From positions 124,001 through 188,000 of the forward strand of contig JBMHBY010000006.1 of NCBI GenBank assembly GCA_049890195.1: DNA of 64,000 nt, given 5' to 3'. How positions within the stretch are numbered: the first letter of the stretch is position 1; each line of letters opens with the position of its first letter. The translations under genes and the position numbers were made by a program. This document shows, in pieces, positions 20,170-27,501 of the stretch. This stretch comes from JAYQKL01 sp049890195 (lineage in GTDB: Bacteria > Pseudomonadota > Alphaproteobacteria > RS24). Under the pieces are notes generated by a model, which had not been told where the DNA came from, ran no database searches, and worked only from the letters and a program-made list of their open reading frames with translations.

Positions 20170-20577
20170 TTAAAGTCGCTTCTTGCCGACATCCGCTATT
20201 TTGCCGATGGCTTCTGTAACCACGGAGCGGGCGATATCCGGCATATGACGCTCTATCCATGCCTCTATCAACGGCTTGGTGATTTCCTGAACAGCCTCGC
20301 GGATGGTTTCACGCGTTTTGTCTGTATCAAAAACACTCGAAAACCTCAGAAATTCAGCCCGCAGGGCCATGGTCACCTCTTCGGAGATCAACACATCAAG
20401 GCCATCAAGGTATTCGGTAATCTCCTCTTCGCTCGCCTGAGCAGGAAGTTCAGCAGCAGGCGTTTGGGCAAAATTGTTGGCATGCATACGGGTTTCGGCC
20501 CGCGCAACCCGTTCCGCCTCAGCCAGGAGACTGCTGATGGATTGTTGTATTTCTTCGATGCTTCTGTTTTCGGACAC
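20170..20577 (-). CDS. DUF2497 / PopZ-like protein
   Basis: A 135-residue acidic protein. The C-terminal helix block (ITKPLIEAWIERHMPDIAR) follows the PopZ/DUF2497 pattern LkPmLreWLdenLP, and the N terminus (SIEEIQQSISSLLAE) resembles the short helix at the start of PopZ. PopZ forms polar condensates that recruit partners in alphaproteobacteria; whether this protein does so is inference. The GTG start is chosen because GGAGG lies six bases upstream; the ATG two codons earlier abuts that site. The location between the secretin and the prepilin peptidase is notable. Confidence 0.72.
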   Translation of the reverse strand: MSENRSIEEIQQSISSLLAEAERVARAETRMHANNFAQTPAAELPAQASEEEITEYLDGLDVLISEEVTMALRAEFLRFSSVFDTDKTRETIREAVQEITKPLIEAWIERHMPDIARSVVTEAIGKIADVGKKRL

Positions 20578-20583
20578 GAGCAT

Positions 20584-20588
20584 CCTCC
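20584..20588 (-). promoter_or_regulatory. Ribosome binding site that decides a GTG start
   Basis: On the minus strand GGAGG directly touches an ATG and sits six bases before GTG in the same frame. Normal spacing favours the GTG at 20577 as the start of the DUF2497/PopZ-like gene. Confidence 0.7.
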
Positions 20589-20675
20589 GGACGAATCTCT
20601 ATCTTTGTAAAGTATATCCCTTTATCAGGGGAATTTGTGAAAAACCCTTACCCAAAACCGACAATGTCCACGCTT

Positions 20676-21485
20676 TTATAAGCCGATGAGGAGTATCGGT
20701 AACGCAAAAGAATCGGCAAACAGCACCCAAAGCAGGGCCGCCGGAACCAGAAAACAGCCATAAGGCAGCACCGGGACCGATTCAGTCTGGTTCTCCATAA
20801 GCGGGGTTTTATTGAGCAAAATCAAAATAATGCCCAGAAACGCACCTGTGAAGGAAGATAACAGCAAAATCGGCAAAATCGCGCCCGGCCCCAGCCAAAT
20901 GCCATACATCGCCATCAGCTTGACATCGCCAAAGCCAAGCCCGTCATGCCCGCGCCAGAGTTTGTATGCCGCATTGATCAGATAAAGCAGGACAAAACCG
21001 AACAGACCACCAATGACGGCCTCACGCATGGGCGGCAGCCCGCCCACATCAGCCAGAACCAGCAAGAAGCCCGCCGCGGCGCCGCCAAGAGAAGCAAAAT
21101 CAGGTATGATGAAATCCTCAAAATCCGTCAGGAATATGATGACATTCAGCATGAAAAACACGCTGAACACCAAGGTCAGGCCCGGTCCGAGCTGATACAG
21201 GCTGAGCACCGCCAGACCCCCGCAGAACAGTTCGACCAAAAGATAGCGCAGCGGCAATTTTTTACCGCAGCATGAACTTTTGCCGCCATGTCTGAGCCAA
21301 CCCCACAGCGGGAGGTTTTGGCCGAATGACAGATTTGCTCCGCAGGCAAAACAAGCGGACGGCATCCTGACCCAGTCTTCACGACGAACATAACGCAACG
21401 CGACGACATTGAGGAAACTGCCGAAACACAGGCCGATGAGAAAAACCGCAACACTGGCAAACGTCATTTGCGCGTCAAAAAACAC
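20676..21485 (-). CDS. pilD: Prepilin peptidase / N-methyltransferase (A24 family)
   Basis: An inner-membrane enzyme that cuts the Gly-Phe bond of prepilins and methylates the new N terminus. The two catalytic aspartates are in LTDFEDFIIPD and GLGFGDVKL. The N-terminal methyltransferase part contains the characteristic GSFLNVVALR and a CxxC (SACFAC) with a later CC pair that replaces the usual second CxxC. About eight hydrophobic segments fit in 269 residues. The start is GTG with GAGAGG five bases upstream; an ATG six codons later is possible. Divergent from the PilT gene. Confidence 0.95.
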   Translation of the reverse strand: MFFDAQMTFASVAVFLIGLCFGSFLNVVALRYVRREDWVRMPSACFACGANLSFGQNLPLWGWLRHGGKSSCCGKKLPLRYLLVELFCGGLAVLSLYQLGPGLTLVFSVFFMLNVIIFLTDFEDFIIPDFASLGGAAAGFLLVLADVGGLPPMREAVIGGLFGFVLLYLINAAYKLWRGHDGLGFGDVKLMAMYGIWLGPGAILPILLLSSFTGAFLGIILILLNKTPLMENQTESVPVLPYGCFLVPAALLWVLFADSFALPILLIGL

Positions 21486-21574
21486 TGAAACCTCTCACGC
21501 TGATATGGCGGTTGCCCGCATTTGCGGTTATTATACATCAATTCGTGCGTTAATTATGTAAATGTGTAGGCGTC

Positions 21575-22597
21575 ATGTCAGACAATCCAGTCTATCAACT
21601 GCTAGAACAACTCCCCCAGCAATACCGCATATCCGATTTCCATTTCCGGGCCGGGGATGCCTTGGCGGTGCGGACCAATGGCGACATTAAAGTCTTTGAG
21701 GAGCATATGGTCACCCATGAGATGCTCGATGAAGTGTTCCGCGAGGAATTAGGTGAGAAACTTTACAAAGAGTTCTGTGAAACCAATGATGTCGATTTTG
21801 CGATTGTCGTCGGCACCCAGCGTTTCCGTGCAAACGGATATCGAACCATGCGCGGCTGGGCCATGGTGCTGCGGACAATCGTGACGGAAGTCCCGAATAT
21901 CGACCAGCTTGGCCTGCCCCCCGCCGTCCACAACATTTTAAGCAAAAAGGCCGGGCTGGTGCTTGTCACCGGCCAAACGGGATCAGGTAAATCCACCTCA
22001 CTTGCCAGCATGGTTGACAAGATCAACCGCGAGCGGTCTGAAAACATCATCACCATTGAGGATCCGGTTGAGTTTGTTCACAAGCCGATCAACAGCATCA
22101 TTTCCCAGCGTGAGGTTGGCCGTGACACCAAAAGTTTTGCCTCTGCCCTGAAAGGCGCATTGCGTCAGGACCCCGACATCATTCTTCTGGGTGAATTGCG
22201 GGATTATGAAACCGTCTCCATGGCGCTGACCGCCGCTGAAACCGGCCACCTCGTGTTCGGCACCCTGCACACCTCCGGGGCGCCTGAGACGATCAACCGG
22301 ATCATTGACGTGTTTCCGGCCGAGGAACAGGCACAGGCCCGCTCACAGCTGTCACAGTCACTGCAACTGGTGATGACCCAACAATTGCTGAAACGCAAGG
22401 GCGGCGGCCGCATCGGTGCCTTTGAGGTGATGGTCTGCGTCCCGGCTGTACGCAACCTGATCCGTGAAAACAAGATTGTCCAGATCAACACCGCCATGCA
22501 GACAGGCGCCCAATTCGGCATGATCACAATGGAAAAATATCTTGAGGAACTTGAAAAGCAGAACCTTATTGAGCCTGTTGAGGAGGCGGAGGAGTAG
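21575..22597 (+). CDS. pilT: Type IV pilus retraction ATPase, PilT family
   Basis: A 340-residue hexameric ATPase that powers pilus retraction at the inner-membrane platform. The Walker A motif is TGQTGSGKSTSLA, the Asp box is ITIEDPVEF, the His box lies around HLVFGTLHTSGAPETINR, and Walker B is DIILLGELRD. The length matches PilT rather than the longer PilB, and no zinc tetracysteine is present. The usual AIRNLI near the C terminus is seen as AVRNLI. It is transcribed alone, and its 3' end overlaps the convergent membrane-protein gene by 32 bases. Confidence 0.94.
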   Translation: MSDNPVYQLLEQLPQQYRISDFHFRAGDALAVRTNGDIKVFEEHMVTHEMLDEVFREELGEKLYKEFCETNDVDFAIVVGTQRFRANGYRTMRGWAMVLRTIVTEVPNIDQLGLPPAVHNILSKKAGLVLVTGQTGSGKSTSLASMVDKINRERSENIITIEDPVEFVHKPINSIISQREVGRDTKSFASALKGALRQDPDIILLGELRDYETVSMALTAAETGHLVFGTLHTSGAPETINRIIDVFPAEEQAQARSQLSQSLQLVMTQQLLKRKGGGRIGAFEVMVCVPAVRNLIRENKIVQINTAMQTGAQFGMITMEKYLEELEKQNLIEPVEEAEE

Positions 22598-24446
22598 CCT
22601 CTTCCCTGTAGGTTTTTATTATATCCCTCATCTCCTGCGCGTATTCAGGTGTAAACCGGTCAATTTTTTTTATCATCTTTTCGGCCTTGTCATACTTCCC
22701 CAGCGCCAGAAGCGCCATGTACTCAACATGCCAGACTAAAATTGCGGAATATTTGTCAGAAACCTGATCCTCGTACAGGGGAAGCAAAAGTTCGTCGAGC
22801 ATCTTCAACTGTCCCTCACGCGTGGCCCGCTCGGTCAGATAAATTAATGTCGTATCCAAATTGTTGGCACCGACAACCGGGTGCGTCAGATCCGAATGTG
22901 TAAAGCGTCTCGCAAGGATTTCACCGAGGGATTTGACCTGCATGACCTTGTAGCGATGGGCCGCAAGGGCATCCTGATAGGCTGTCGAATAGGCGACAGC
23001 AATGAACGCAGCCCCCAAAACCGTCATTGTCGCCCCGTTCAGCAGGGATGTCCCGCGTGAGAGGGAAACCGTCTGTACGGGTTCATCCTTTTGCGCGTTG
23101 ATCTGCGTCACAGCTGTCAACAGAATGGCGAACAGCCAAAAATGCGTACTGGATTGAATGTAGGGATATTCCAGCTGCGTGTGCAGCAAAATCGGAAACA
23201 GCACAATCAGCACCAAGATGTTTTTTGCATTATGGCGGATCAAGCCGGTCAATGCATACAGATACGGCCCAAGAATGGTGATCAACCCAACCAATCCCGT
23301 CTCCACCAAAAGAAACAGAACCAGATTGTGCGGGTTTTCAAGGTTTTGGTTGAACTTCAGGTTTTCCTGCAACCCGTAATCTGCGTATGCGCGCAAATAG
23401 ACTTCATGAAAAGAGCCAAGCCCATGACCCATAAAGGGTGCTTCCAAAAACTGATCCCATGCCACGTACCACATGGAAAAGCGCGTGCCGGCACCGATAC
23501 CTGCCTCCCACCTTTGGTTCAAACCATCAACGGAATTGAGAATATTAACCTCAGAACTGATGGGCAGAGCGGCTAAAAGCTTCGTTATCTGCCCCCCGAC
23601 CCAGCTGTCGAATGAAACTGTCAGGCAGATCAGCGCAAACCAGACAATCAAAAGACAGTGGGGGGACGTCAAACTTCCATTCGGCTGCAACCATTTTTTC
23701 TGGTCCGAAAATATGTCACGGTCCTGCCAAACAGCATAGGCCAACAAGCCGGTGGCTGCCCCGAACATGCCCAAAAAGCCTGTTTTGGAGCCATTGAGCG
23801 ATAAGATCAGCGCAAAATAACAGCTTAAAACCTGCAAGAGGAGTATGGCCCAGATATTTCTGACCTTGAGGCTGTAAAGGCTCCACCCGATGAAAATCAC
23901 CAGAGAAGCCAAAAATGACCCCATCAGATTATATTGAGAGAAGCCCAGAAAACTGCGAACAAATAATACGGGCATCCGCTCAAGAACAAAGTCCTTGTCG
24001 ATAATGCCGATATCATTAAGAGTGAAAAAGGATTGCGGCAGGACACCAATGCAGACAATCAGAACAATTGTCAGCCATTGTCTGTTGGACAGCCTGTTTT
24101 GCTGACCACCAAGCAGGACAAGTGCAAAAATCAGCAACAGAACCGGAAAACCAAGAGCGGAAAAAGATACCGGACCGGACAAGGATGCCAGGGCCAGGAA
24201 CACCGTCAGGGATATGACAGGCAATAATAGAGGCCAGATGAACAGCTTGGGGACTTTGACCTCTCCCCTGTTGAGCGCCGGGACCCAAAGTGCCCATAGG
24301 GTCAAAACCATGGCGATCCAGCCGAACATGTTCCGTGAATTGAACGGGCCGCCATAGCTGAAAAAATGAATATGAAAGAAAATGCCAAAAAATATCAGAC
24401 TGGACAGAGCCAGTGGTGAGAAATATGTCTTGGCGAAGGACGTCAT
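22566..24446 (-). CDS. O-antigen ligase / PglL-type membrane protein, candidate pilin glycosyltransferase
   Basis: A 626-residue protein with about 10-12 transmembrane segments over the first 450 residues and a soluble helical C-terminal domain of about 150 residues. The Wzy_C-type segment includes PHNLVLFLLVETGLVGLI, with the family histidine. Such proteins are O-antigen ligases, polymerases or pilin oligosaccharyltransferases (PglL, TfpO). Its place directly downstream of the major pilin on the same strand favours pilin glycosylation, as tfpO lies next to pilA in Pseudomonas; this is inference. The C terminus ends in a proline/glutamine run. Confidence 0.78.
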   Translation of the reverse strand: MTSFAKTYFSPLALSSLIFFGIFFHIHFFSYGGPFNSRNMFGWIAMVLTLWALWVPALNRGEVKVPKLFIWPLLLPVISLTVFLALASLSGPVSFSALGFPVLLLIFALVLLGGQQNRLSNRQWLTIVLIVCIGVLPQSFFTLNDIGIIDKDFVLERMPVLFVRSFLGFSQYNLMGSFLASLVIFIGWSLYSLKVRNIWAILLLQVLSCYFALILSLNGSKTGFLGMFGAATGLLAYAVWQDRDIFSDQKKWLQPNGSLTSPHCLLIVWFALICLTVSFDSWVGGQITKLLAALPISSEVNILNSVDGLNQRWEAGIGAGTRFSMWYVAWDQFLEAPFMGHGLGSFHEVYLRAYADYGLQENLKFNQNLENPHNLVLFLLVETGLVGLITILGPYLYALTGLIRHNAKNILVLIVLFPILLHTQLEYPYIQSSTHFWLFAILLTAVTQINAQKDEPVQTVSLSRGTSLLNGATMTVLGAAFIAVAYSTAYQDALAAHRYKVMQVKSLGEILARRFTHSDLTHPVVGANNLDTTLIYLTERATREGQLKMLDELLLPLYEDQVSDKYSAILVWHVEYMALLALGKYDKAEKMIKKIDRFTPEYAQEMRDIIKTYREEATPPPPQQAQ

Positions 24447-24462
24447 TTTGGATTCTGGATAA

Positions 24463-24494
24463 AAAAAAGGTGCGGACTAAGCCGCACCTTTTTT
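24463..24494 (-). terminator. Intrinsic terminator between pilin and O-antigen-ligase-like gene
   Basis: Arms AAAAAAGGTGCGG and CCGCACCTTTTTT form a 13-bp stem with a 6-base loop; on the minus strand it is followed by T. It lies just after the pilin stop, so most pilin transcripts should end here and the next gene would be read at a lower level. Confidence 0.9.
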
Positions 24495-24507
24495 CAGTTT
24501 ACTGGAC

Positions 24508-25074
24508 TTACCAATCTTTGATGGTTGAGTCACGCTTTGTCAGGTCATCATTCCCGTCGCCATCCTTGGCGCAGAAATAGACGTCAATGTGCTTGACCGT
24601 GCCGCTGACGCGAACAATCACGTCACCCAGTTTGGCGCCGGCAAATGTCGTGTCACAGTCATCACCATCTGAGATGGAGCTTGTGCTGGACTTACCATAA
24701 ATGGCGCTGGAGCCTGTGCGAGCTGTGTCGTACGGGTTCTTGAAACTTTCAAACGGCGCACCCGATCCTGCCATGGAGCCAAAGCAGCCGGAGGAGCCAA
24801 TGGCTGAAGCAGCTGAAGTGTCGGCTGGTGTGTTGGAGGAGCCTGTGCCGCATACGGCCGGGTCCATGTCAATGCCGGCGGCACGGACGGTTTTGGAATT
24901 GACAAGCCACTGGTGAACAGCTTTGGCGTTGGCATCCGTTACAGATTTCTTAGTGCTGTCGATATATCCCTGATAGCCGACGACACCAACGGCGGCAAGC
25001 ACACCGATGATGGCGACAACCACAAGAAGTTCGATAAGGCTGAAGCCTTTTTCGCTTGATACGCGATTATTCAT
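24508..25074 (-). CDS. pilA: Type IV major pilin (type IVa-like)
   Basis: A 188-residue prepilin with a 10-residue leader ending KG and the classical sequence FSLIELLVVVAIIGVLAAVG (cleavage G/F, Glu5). This matches type IVa pilins rather than the short Flp pilins usual in alphaproteobacteria. The globular part is rich in Ser, Gly and Asp, giving many possible O-glycosylation sites. Four cysteines (AVCGT, SGCFG, DDCDT, YFCAK) could form two disulfides. A strong Shine-Dalgarno (AAGGAG) and its own terminator suggest high expression. Confidence 0.95.
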   Translation of the reverse strand: MNNRVSSEKGFSLIELLVVVAIIGVLAAVGVVGYQGYIDSTKKSVTDANAKAVHQWLVNSKTVRAAGIDMDPAVCGTGSSNTPADTSAASAIGSSGCFGSMAGSGAPFESFKNPYDTARTGSSAIYGKSSTSSISDGDDCDTTFAGAKLGDVIVRVSGTVKHIDVYFCAKDGDGNDDLTKRDSTIKDW

Positions 25075-25103
25075 GAGAGTACTCCTTAACTCAGATTAAA
25101 CAC

Positions 25104-25116
25104 CGCGCGAAGCGCG
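25104..25116 (-). promoter_or_regulatory. Short GC hairpin in the pilin leader
   Basis: CGCGCTTCGCGCG forms a perfect 5-bp stem with a 3-base loop in an otherwise AT-rich leader, about 30 bases before the pilin start and upstream of the AAGGAG site. It could stabilise the pilin mRNA 5' end or be an operator; nothing in the sequence decides between these. Confidence 0.4.
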
Positions 25117-25155
25117 ATTTGTTAATTAACCACAATATCTAACTATATTTTAATT

Positions 25156-25169
25156 ACATTTGCAAATGT
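25156..25169. promoter_or_regulatory. Perfect 14-bp palindrome between pilin and STAS operons
   Basis: ACATTTGCAAATGT is fully self-complementary and lies near the centre of the 161-base AT-rich region between two divergent units. Its symmetry and position fit a dimeric regulator site acting on one or both promoters. No regulator gene is adjacent. Confidence 0.45.
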
Positions 25170-25235
25170 CATTTAAACAATATTTAATGTCTTGTGATAT
25201 CGTAACAACTTTGAATTGAACCCCGAGATACCATC

Positions 25236-25844
25236 ATGCCATTCAGTTTCAGTAAAGATAACAATAACTTAAAACTTTTCCTCTCAGGTGATATTGATCT
25301 TGAAATCACACCGGACATTAAATCTCAACTCTCGGACGAGATCGAGGAATGCAGCAGCCTGGATATTGACGGATCAAAAGTTTCGTATATCGACTCTTCA
25401 GGCGTTTCCATTCTTGTCATTGCCATGCAAAGCTGCGCCAAAAACGACATTTCTTTCACCATCAGTCGTTTGAGTGATCAACTTTTACGTGTGATTGAAC
25501 TGGCGCATCTCGACAAACTTCTTCCGATCGGGGAGGTATCCGGACAGGCTGACGCCGAGGATATTACGGATTTCGAAAACACTGAGTTCACGGATGGCGA
25601 CATCCTGCATGACATCACCGGCACTGCCGGGGACGATGGCGCAAGTGACGACATGTTGCTGGATGATGAGGCCATAGCGGCTGAACTTGGCGAGGGCGCC
25701 ATGTCTGACCCCGCTCCTGACTCCGCCCCAGAACCTGCCCCAGAACCTGCCCCGCAGCCGGCGCCCAAACAGACGGATAAAGATGCTGGCGGGGACAACG
25801 CATCCAAATCCGGGGACGACCTCTTCAAGCCCGGAACCTTCTGA
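25236..25844 (+). CDS. STAS-domain anti-sigma-factor antagonist with disordered tail
   Basis: The STAS domain covers about residues 1-100. The phosphorylation site is visible as YIDSSGVSIL, with Ser55 equivalent to the Ser phosphorylated in SpoIIAA/RsbV. The second half (about 105-202) is acidic, then Pro/Ala-rich with PAPEPAPEPAPQ repeats, and likely disordered; such a tail is unusual for simple RsbV-type proteins. It begins an operon with a SpoIIE-type phosphatase and an RsbW-like kinase, the three parts of a partner switch. No strong Shine-Dalgarno is seen. Confidence 0.88.
   Translation: MPFSFSKDNNNLKLFLSGDIDLEITPDIKSQLSDEIEECSSLDIDGSKVSYIDSSGVSILVIAMQSCAKNDISFTISRLSDQLLRVIELAHLDKLLPIGEVSGQADAEDITDFENTEFTDGDILHDITGTAGDDGASDDMLLDDEAIAAELGEGAMSDPAPDSAPEPAPEPAPQPAPKQTDKDAGGDNASKSGDDLFKPGTF
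25713..25760 (+). repeat. 12-base tandem repeat encoding Pro-Ala-Pro-Glu units
   Basis: Two exact copies of GCCCCAGAACCT (25725-25748) are flanked by one diverged copy on each side. They encode a PAPEPAPEPAPQ tract in the tail of the STAS protein. Slippage could change the tail length between strains. Confidence 0.7.
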
Positions 25845-25852
25845 CGTTTCCC

Positions 25853-27082
25853 ATGGCGGCGCAAGACATTAATCCGCAACTTGACATCATTTACCGGATG
25901 ATGAGCGCCTTCTCATCCAATGCTGATGTTGATGAAGCCCTGCAACAGGGGCTGCAATATGTCCAAAAGTCGCTGAACGCCGAAGCGGCCAGCTTTTTCA
26001 TTCTGGATGAAGAGAAACAGACCGTGACCTGCCGTGCCTGCTTCGGCCCGGTGGACATTACCGGTCTTGAAATTCCGCAGGATCAGGGCATTGTCGGCAG
26101 TGTCATTGCAGCCGGCGACACGCGGTTTATCGCCGATTGCGTTGCGGATCCGGATTTCAACAGCGCGGTGGATGAAAAGACCGGGTTTACGACGCGCTCA
26201 ATGATTTGTGCGCCTGTCGCCGGTCTGGACAAAAAATTCGGCGCCCTGCAACTCATCAACAAACTTGACGCCAACCCGCTATTTAAAACCGAAGATGCCG
26301 CCTTGGTCACGGTTTTGGCCAATTCAGCCGCCCTTGCTTTGTCCAACTCCGAGATGACAAAAGCCATTGTTGAAAGCGAAAAAACCAAACGTGACCTGCG
26401 CATGGCCGCCCGCATTCAGGAAAACCTGTTCCCCCAGACATCGCATGCCGTCGCACATGGACACAACATACCTATGAAAGGGGTCTCCGGAGACCTGTAC
26501 GATTTTGTAGAACGCGACGGCCGGCTTTATTTTTGCCTTGGGGATGTCGCCGGAAAAGGCATCAACGCCGCTTTGGTCATGGCCAAAACCCACAGCCTGT
26601 TCAGATCTTTAAGCCGCAGCCGACCCGACATTGACCAACTGACGGCAGACATCAACCGCGAATTGGTCGAAACGGCGACCAACGGTATGTTTGTCACCGC
26701 CATCATCGGTTTTTATGACCTGTCCACCAACAGGGTTGATCTCTGCAATGCCGGCCATGAGCCGGGGCTTGTCCTGTCGCATAATGGAGAAGCGCACTAT
26801 ATTGACGCCAGCCTGCACCCGCTCGGCATAATGGAGTTTGCCCCTGAAGCCGTGCAGGTGGAGACCCTTGATCTGACCACCGCCCGTTTCTTCACCTATT
26901 CAGACGGTCTGACCGAGGCCAAATTCGGCGAAGAGATGCTTGGGGCGGACAAATTGGCCGAGCAACTCAAGTCGCATTCCAGTGTCCCCCTATCACAACA
27001 AGTTGATGCAGTTGTGAAAGAGGTTCATCAGGCTTCAGATATAATCAGTGATGATCTCACCTTGCTAGGAATCGGATACTGA
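25853..27082 (+). CDS. GAF-domain SpoIIE/RsbU-type PP2C serine phosphatase
   Basis: A 409-residue cytoplasmic protein. A GAF sensor domain spans about 20-165 (GIVGSVIAAGDTRFIADC and SMICAPVAG are typical), then a short helical linker (RDLRMAARIQENLFPQ), then the PP2C/SpoIIE domain with metal aspartates in GVSGDLYDFV, FCLGDVAGKGINAALVMA and FTYSDGLTEA. By analogy with RsbU/SpoIIE it should dephosphorylate the STAS protein encoded eight bases upstream. The GAF ligand is unknown. Confidence 0.92.
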   Translation: MAAQDINPQLDIIYRMMSAFSSNADVDEALQQGLQYVQKSLNAEAASFFILDEEKQTVTCRACFGPVDITGLEIPQDQGIVGSVIAAGDTRFIADCVADPDFNSAVDEKTGFTTRSMICAPVAGLDKKFGALQLINKLDANPLFKTEDAALVTVLANSAALALSNSEMTKAIVESEKTKRDLRMAARIQENLFPQTSHAVAHGHNIPMKGVSGDLYDFVERDGRLYFCLGDVAGKGINAALVMAKTHSLFRSLSRSRPDIDQLTADINRELVETATNGMFVTAIIGFYDLSTNRVDLCNAGHEPGLVLSHNGEAHYIDASLHPLGIMEFAPEAVQVETLDLTTARFFTYSDGLTEAKFGEEMLGADKLAEQLKSHSSVPLSQQVDAVVKEVHQASDIISDDLTLLGIGY

Positions 27083-27084
27083 CA

Positions 27085-27501
27085 ATGACTGAAATACTCC
27101 GCATCACTGTAGACACCGAAGTCACCGCCTTGCGGATCATACGGCAAGCCCTGTCGAAAGCCCTATCCTCAGCCCTGAAAAAAACACCGCTGGAGAATAA
27201 GATAAACGACATTATGCTGGCGACCGATGAAGCCGCGCAAAATGTCATCAACCATGCCTTCCATGGACAGCCGGACGGCAAAATGAGTATCATCGCTGAA
27301 ATCTGCGGACAGACCCTGCATATCTATCTTGAAGACACGGCCCCGCTGGTTGATCTGGACACGATTGCCCCAAGGGATTTGGCGGATGTGCGCGAGGGCG
27401 GTCTTGGGACACACTTCATCAAAAGCTTGACGGATGAAGCCGTCTGGTCGCATCACAACAACCAGAACCGCCTCGACATGAGATGGCGGATTGATGGATA
27501 A
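27085..27501 (+). CDS. RsbW/SpoIIAB-like anti-sigma factor serine kinase
   Basis: A 138-residue GHKL ATPase. The N box is DEAAQNVINHAF, a G1-like box is YLEDTAP and the G2 box is REGGLGTHFI. This is the size of free-standing RsbW-type kinases, which phosphorylate the STAS antagonist and bind a sigma factor or other target. No sigma factor gene lies beside it, so the target is open. It starts two bases after the phosphatase stop, and its stop codon abuts that of the convergent transglutaminase gene. Confidence 0.88.
   Translation: MTEILRITVDTEVTALRIIRQALSKALSSALKKTPLENKINDIMLATDEAAQNVINHAFHGQPDGKMSIIAEICGQTLHIYLEDTAPLVDLDTIAPRDLADVREGGLGTHFIKSLTDEAVWSHHNNQNRLDMRWRIDG

Noticed and set aside
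22566..22597. 32-bp antisense overlap of the pilT and O-antigen-ligase-like 3' ends as a regulatory antisense device
   Set aside because: Tail-to-tail overlaps of this length are common in compact genomes, and both C termini are low-complexity here; no extra structure supports regulation.
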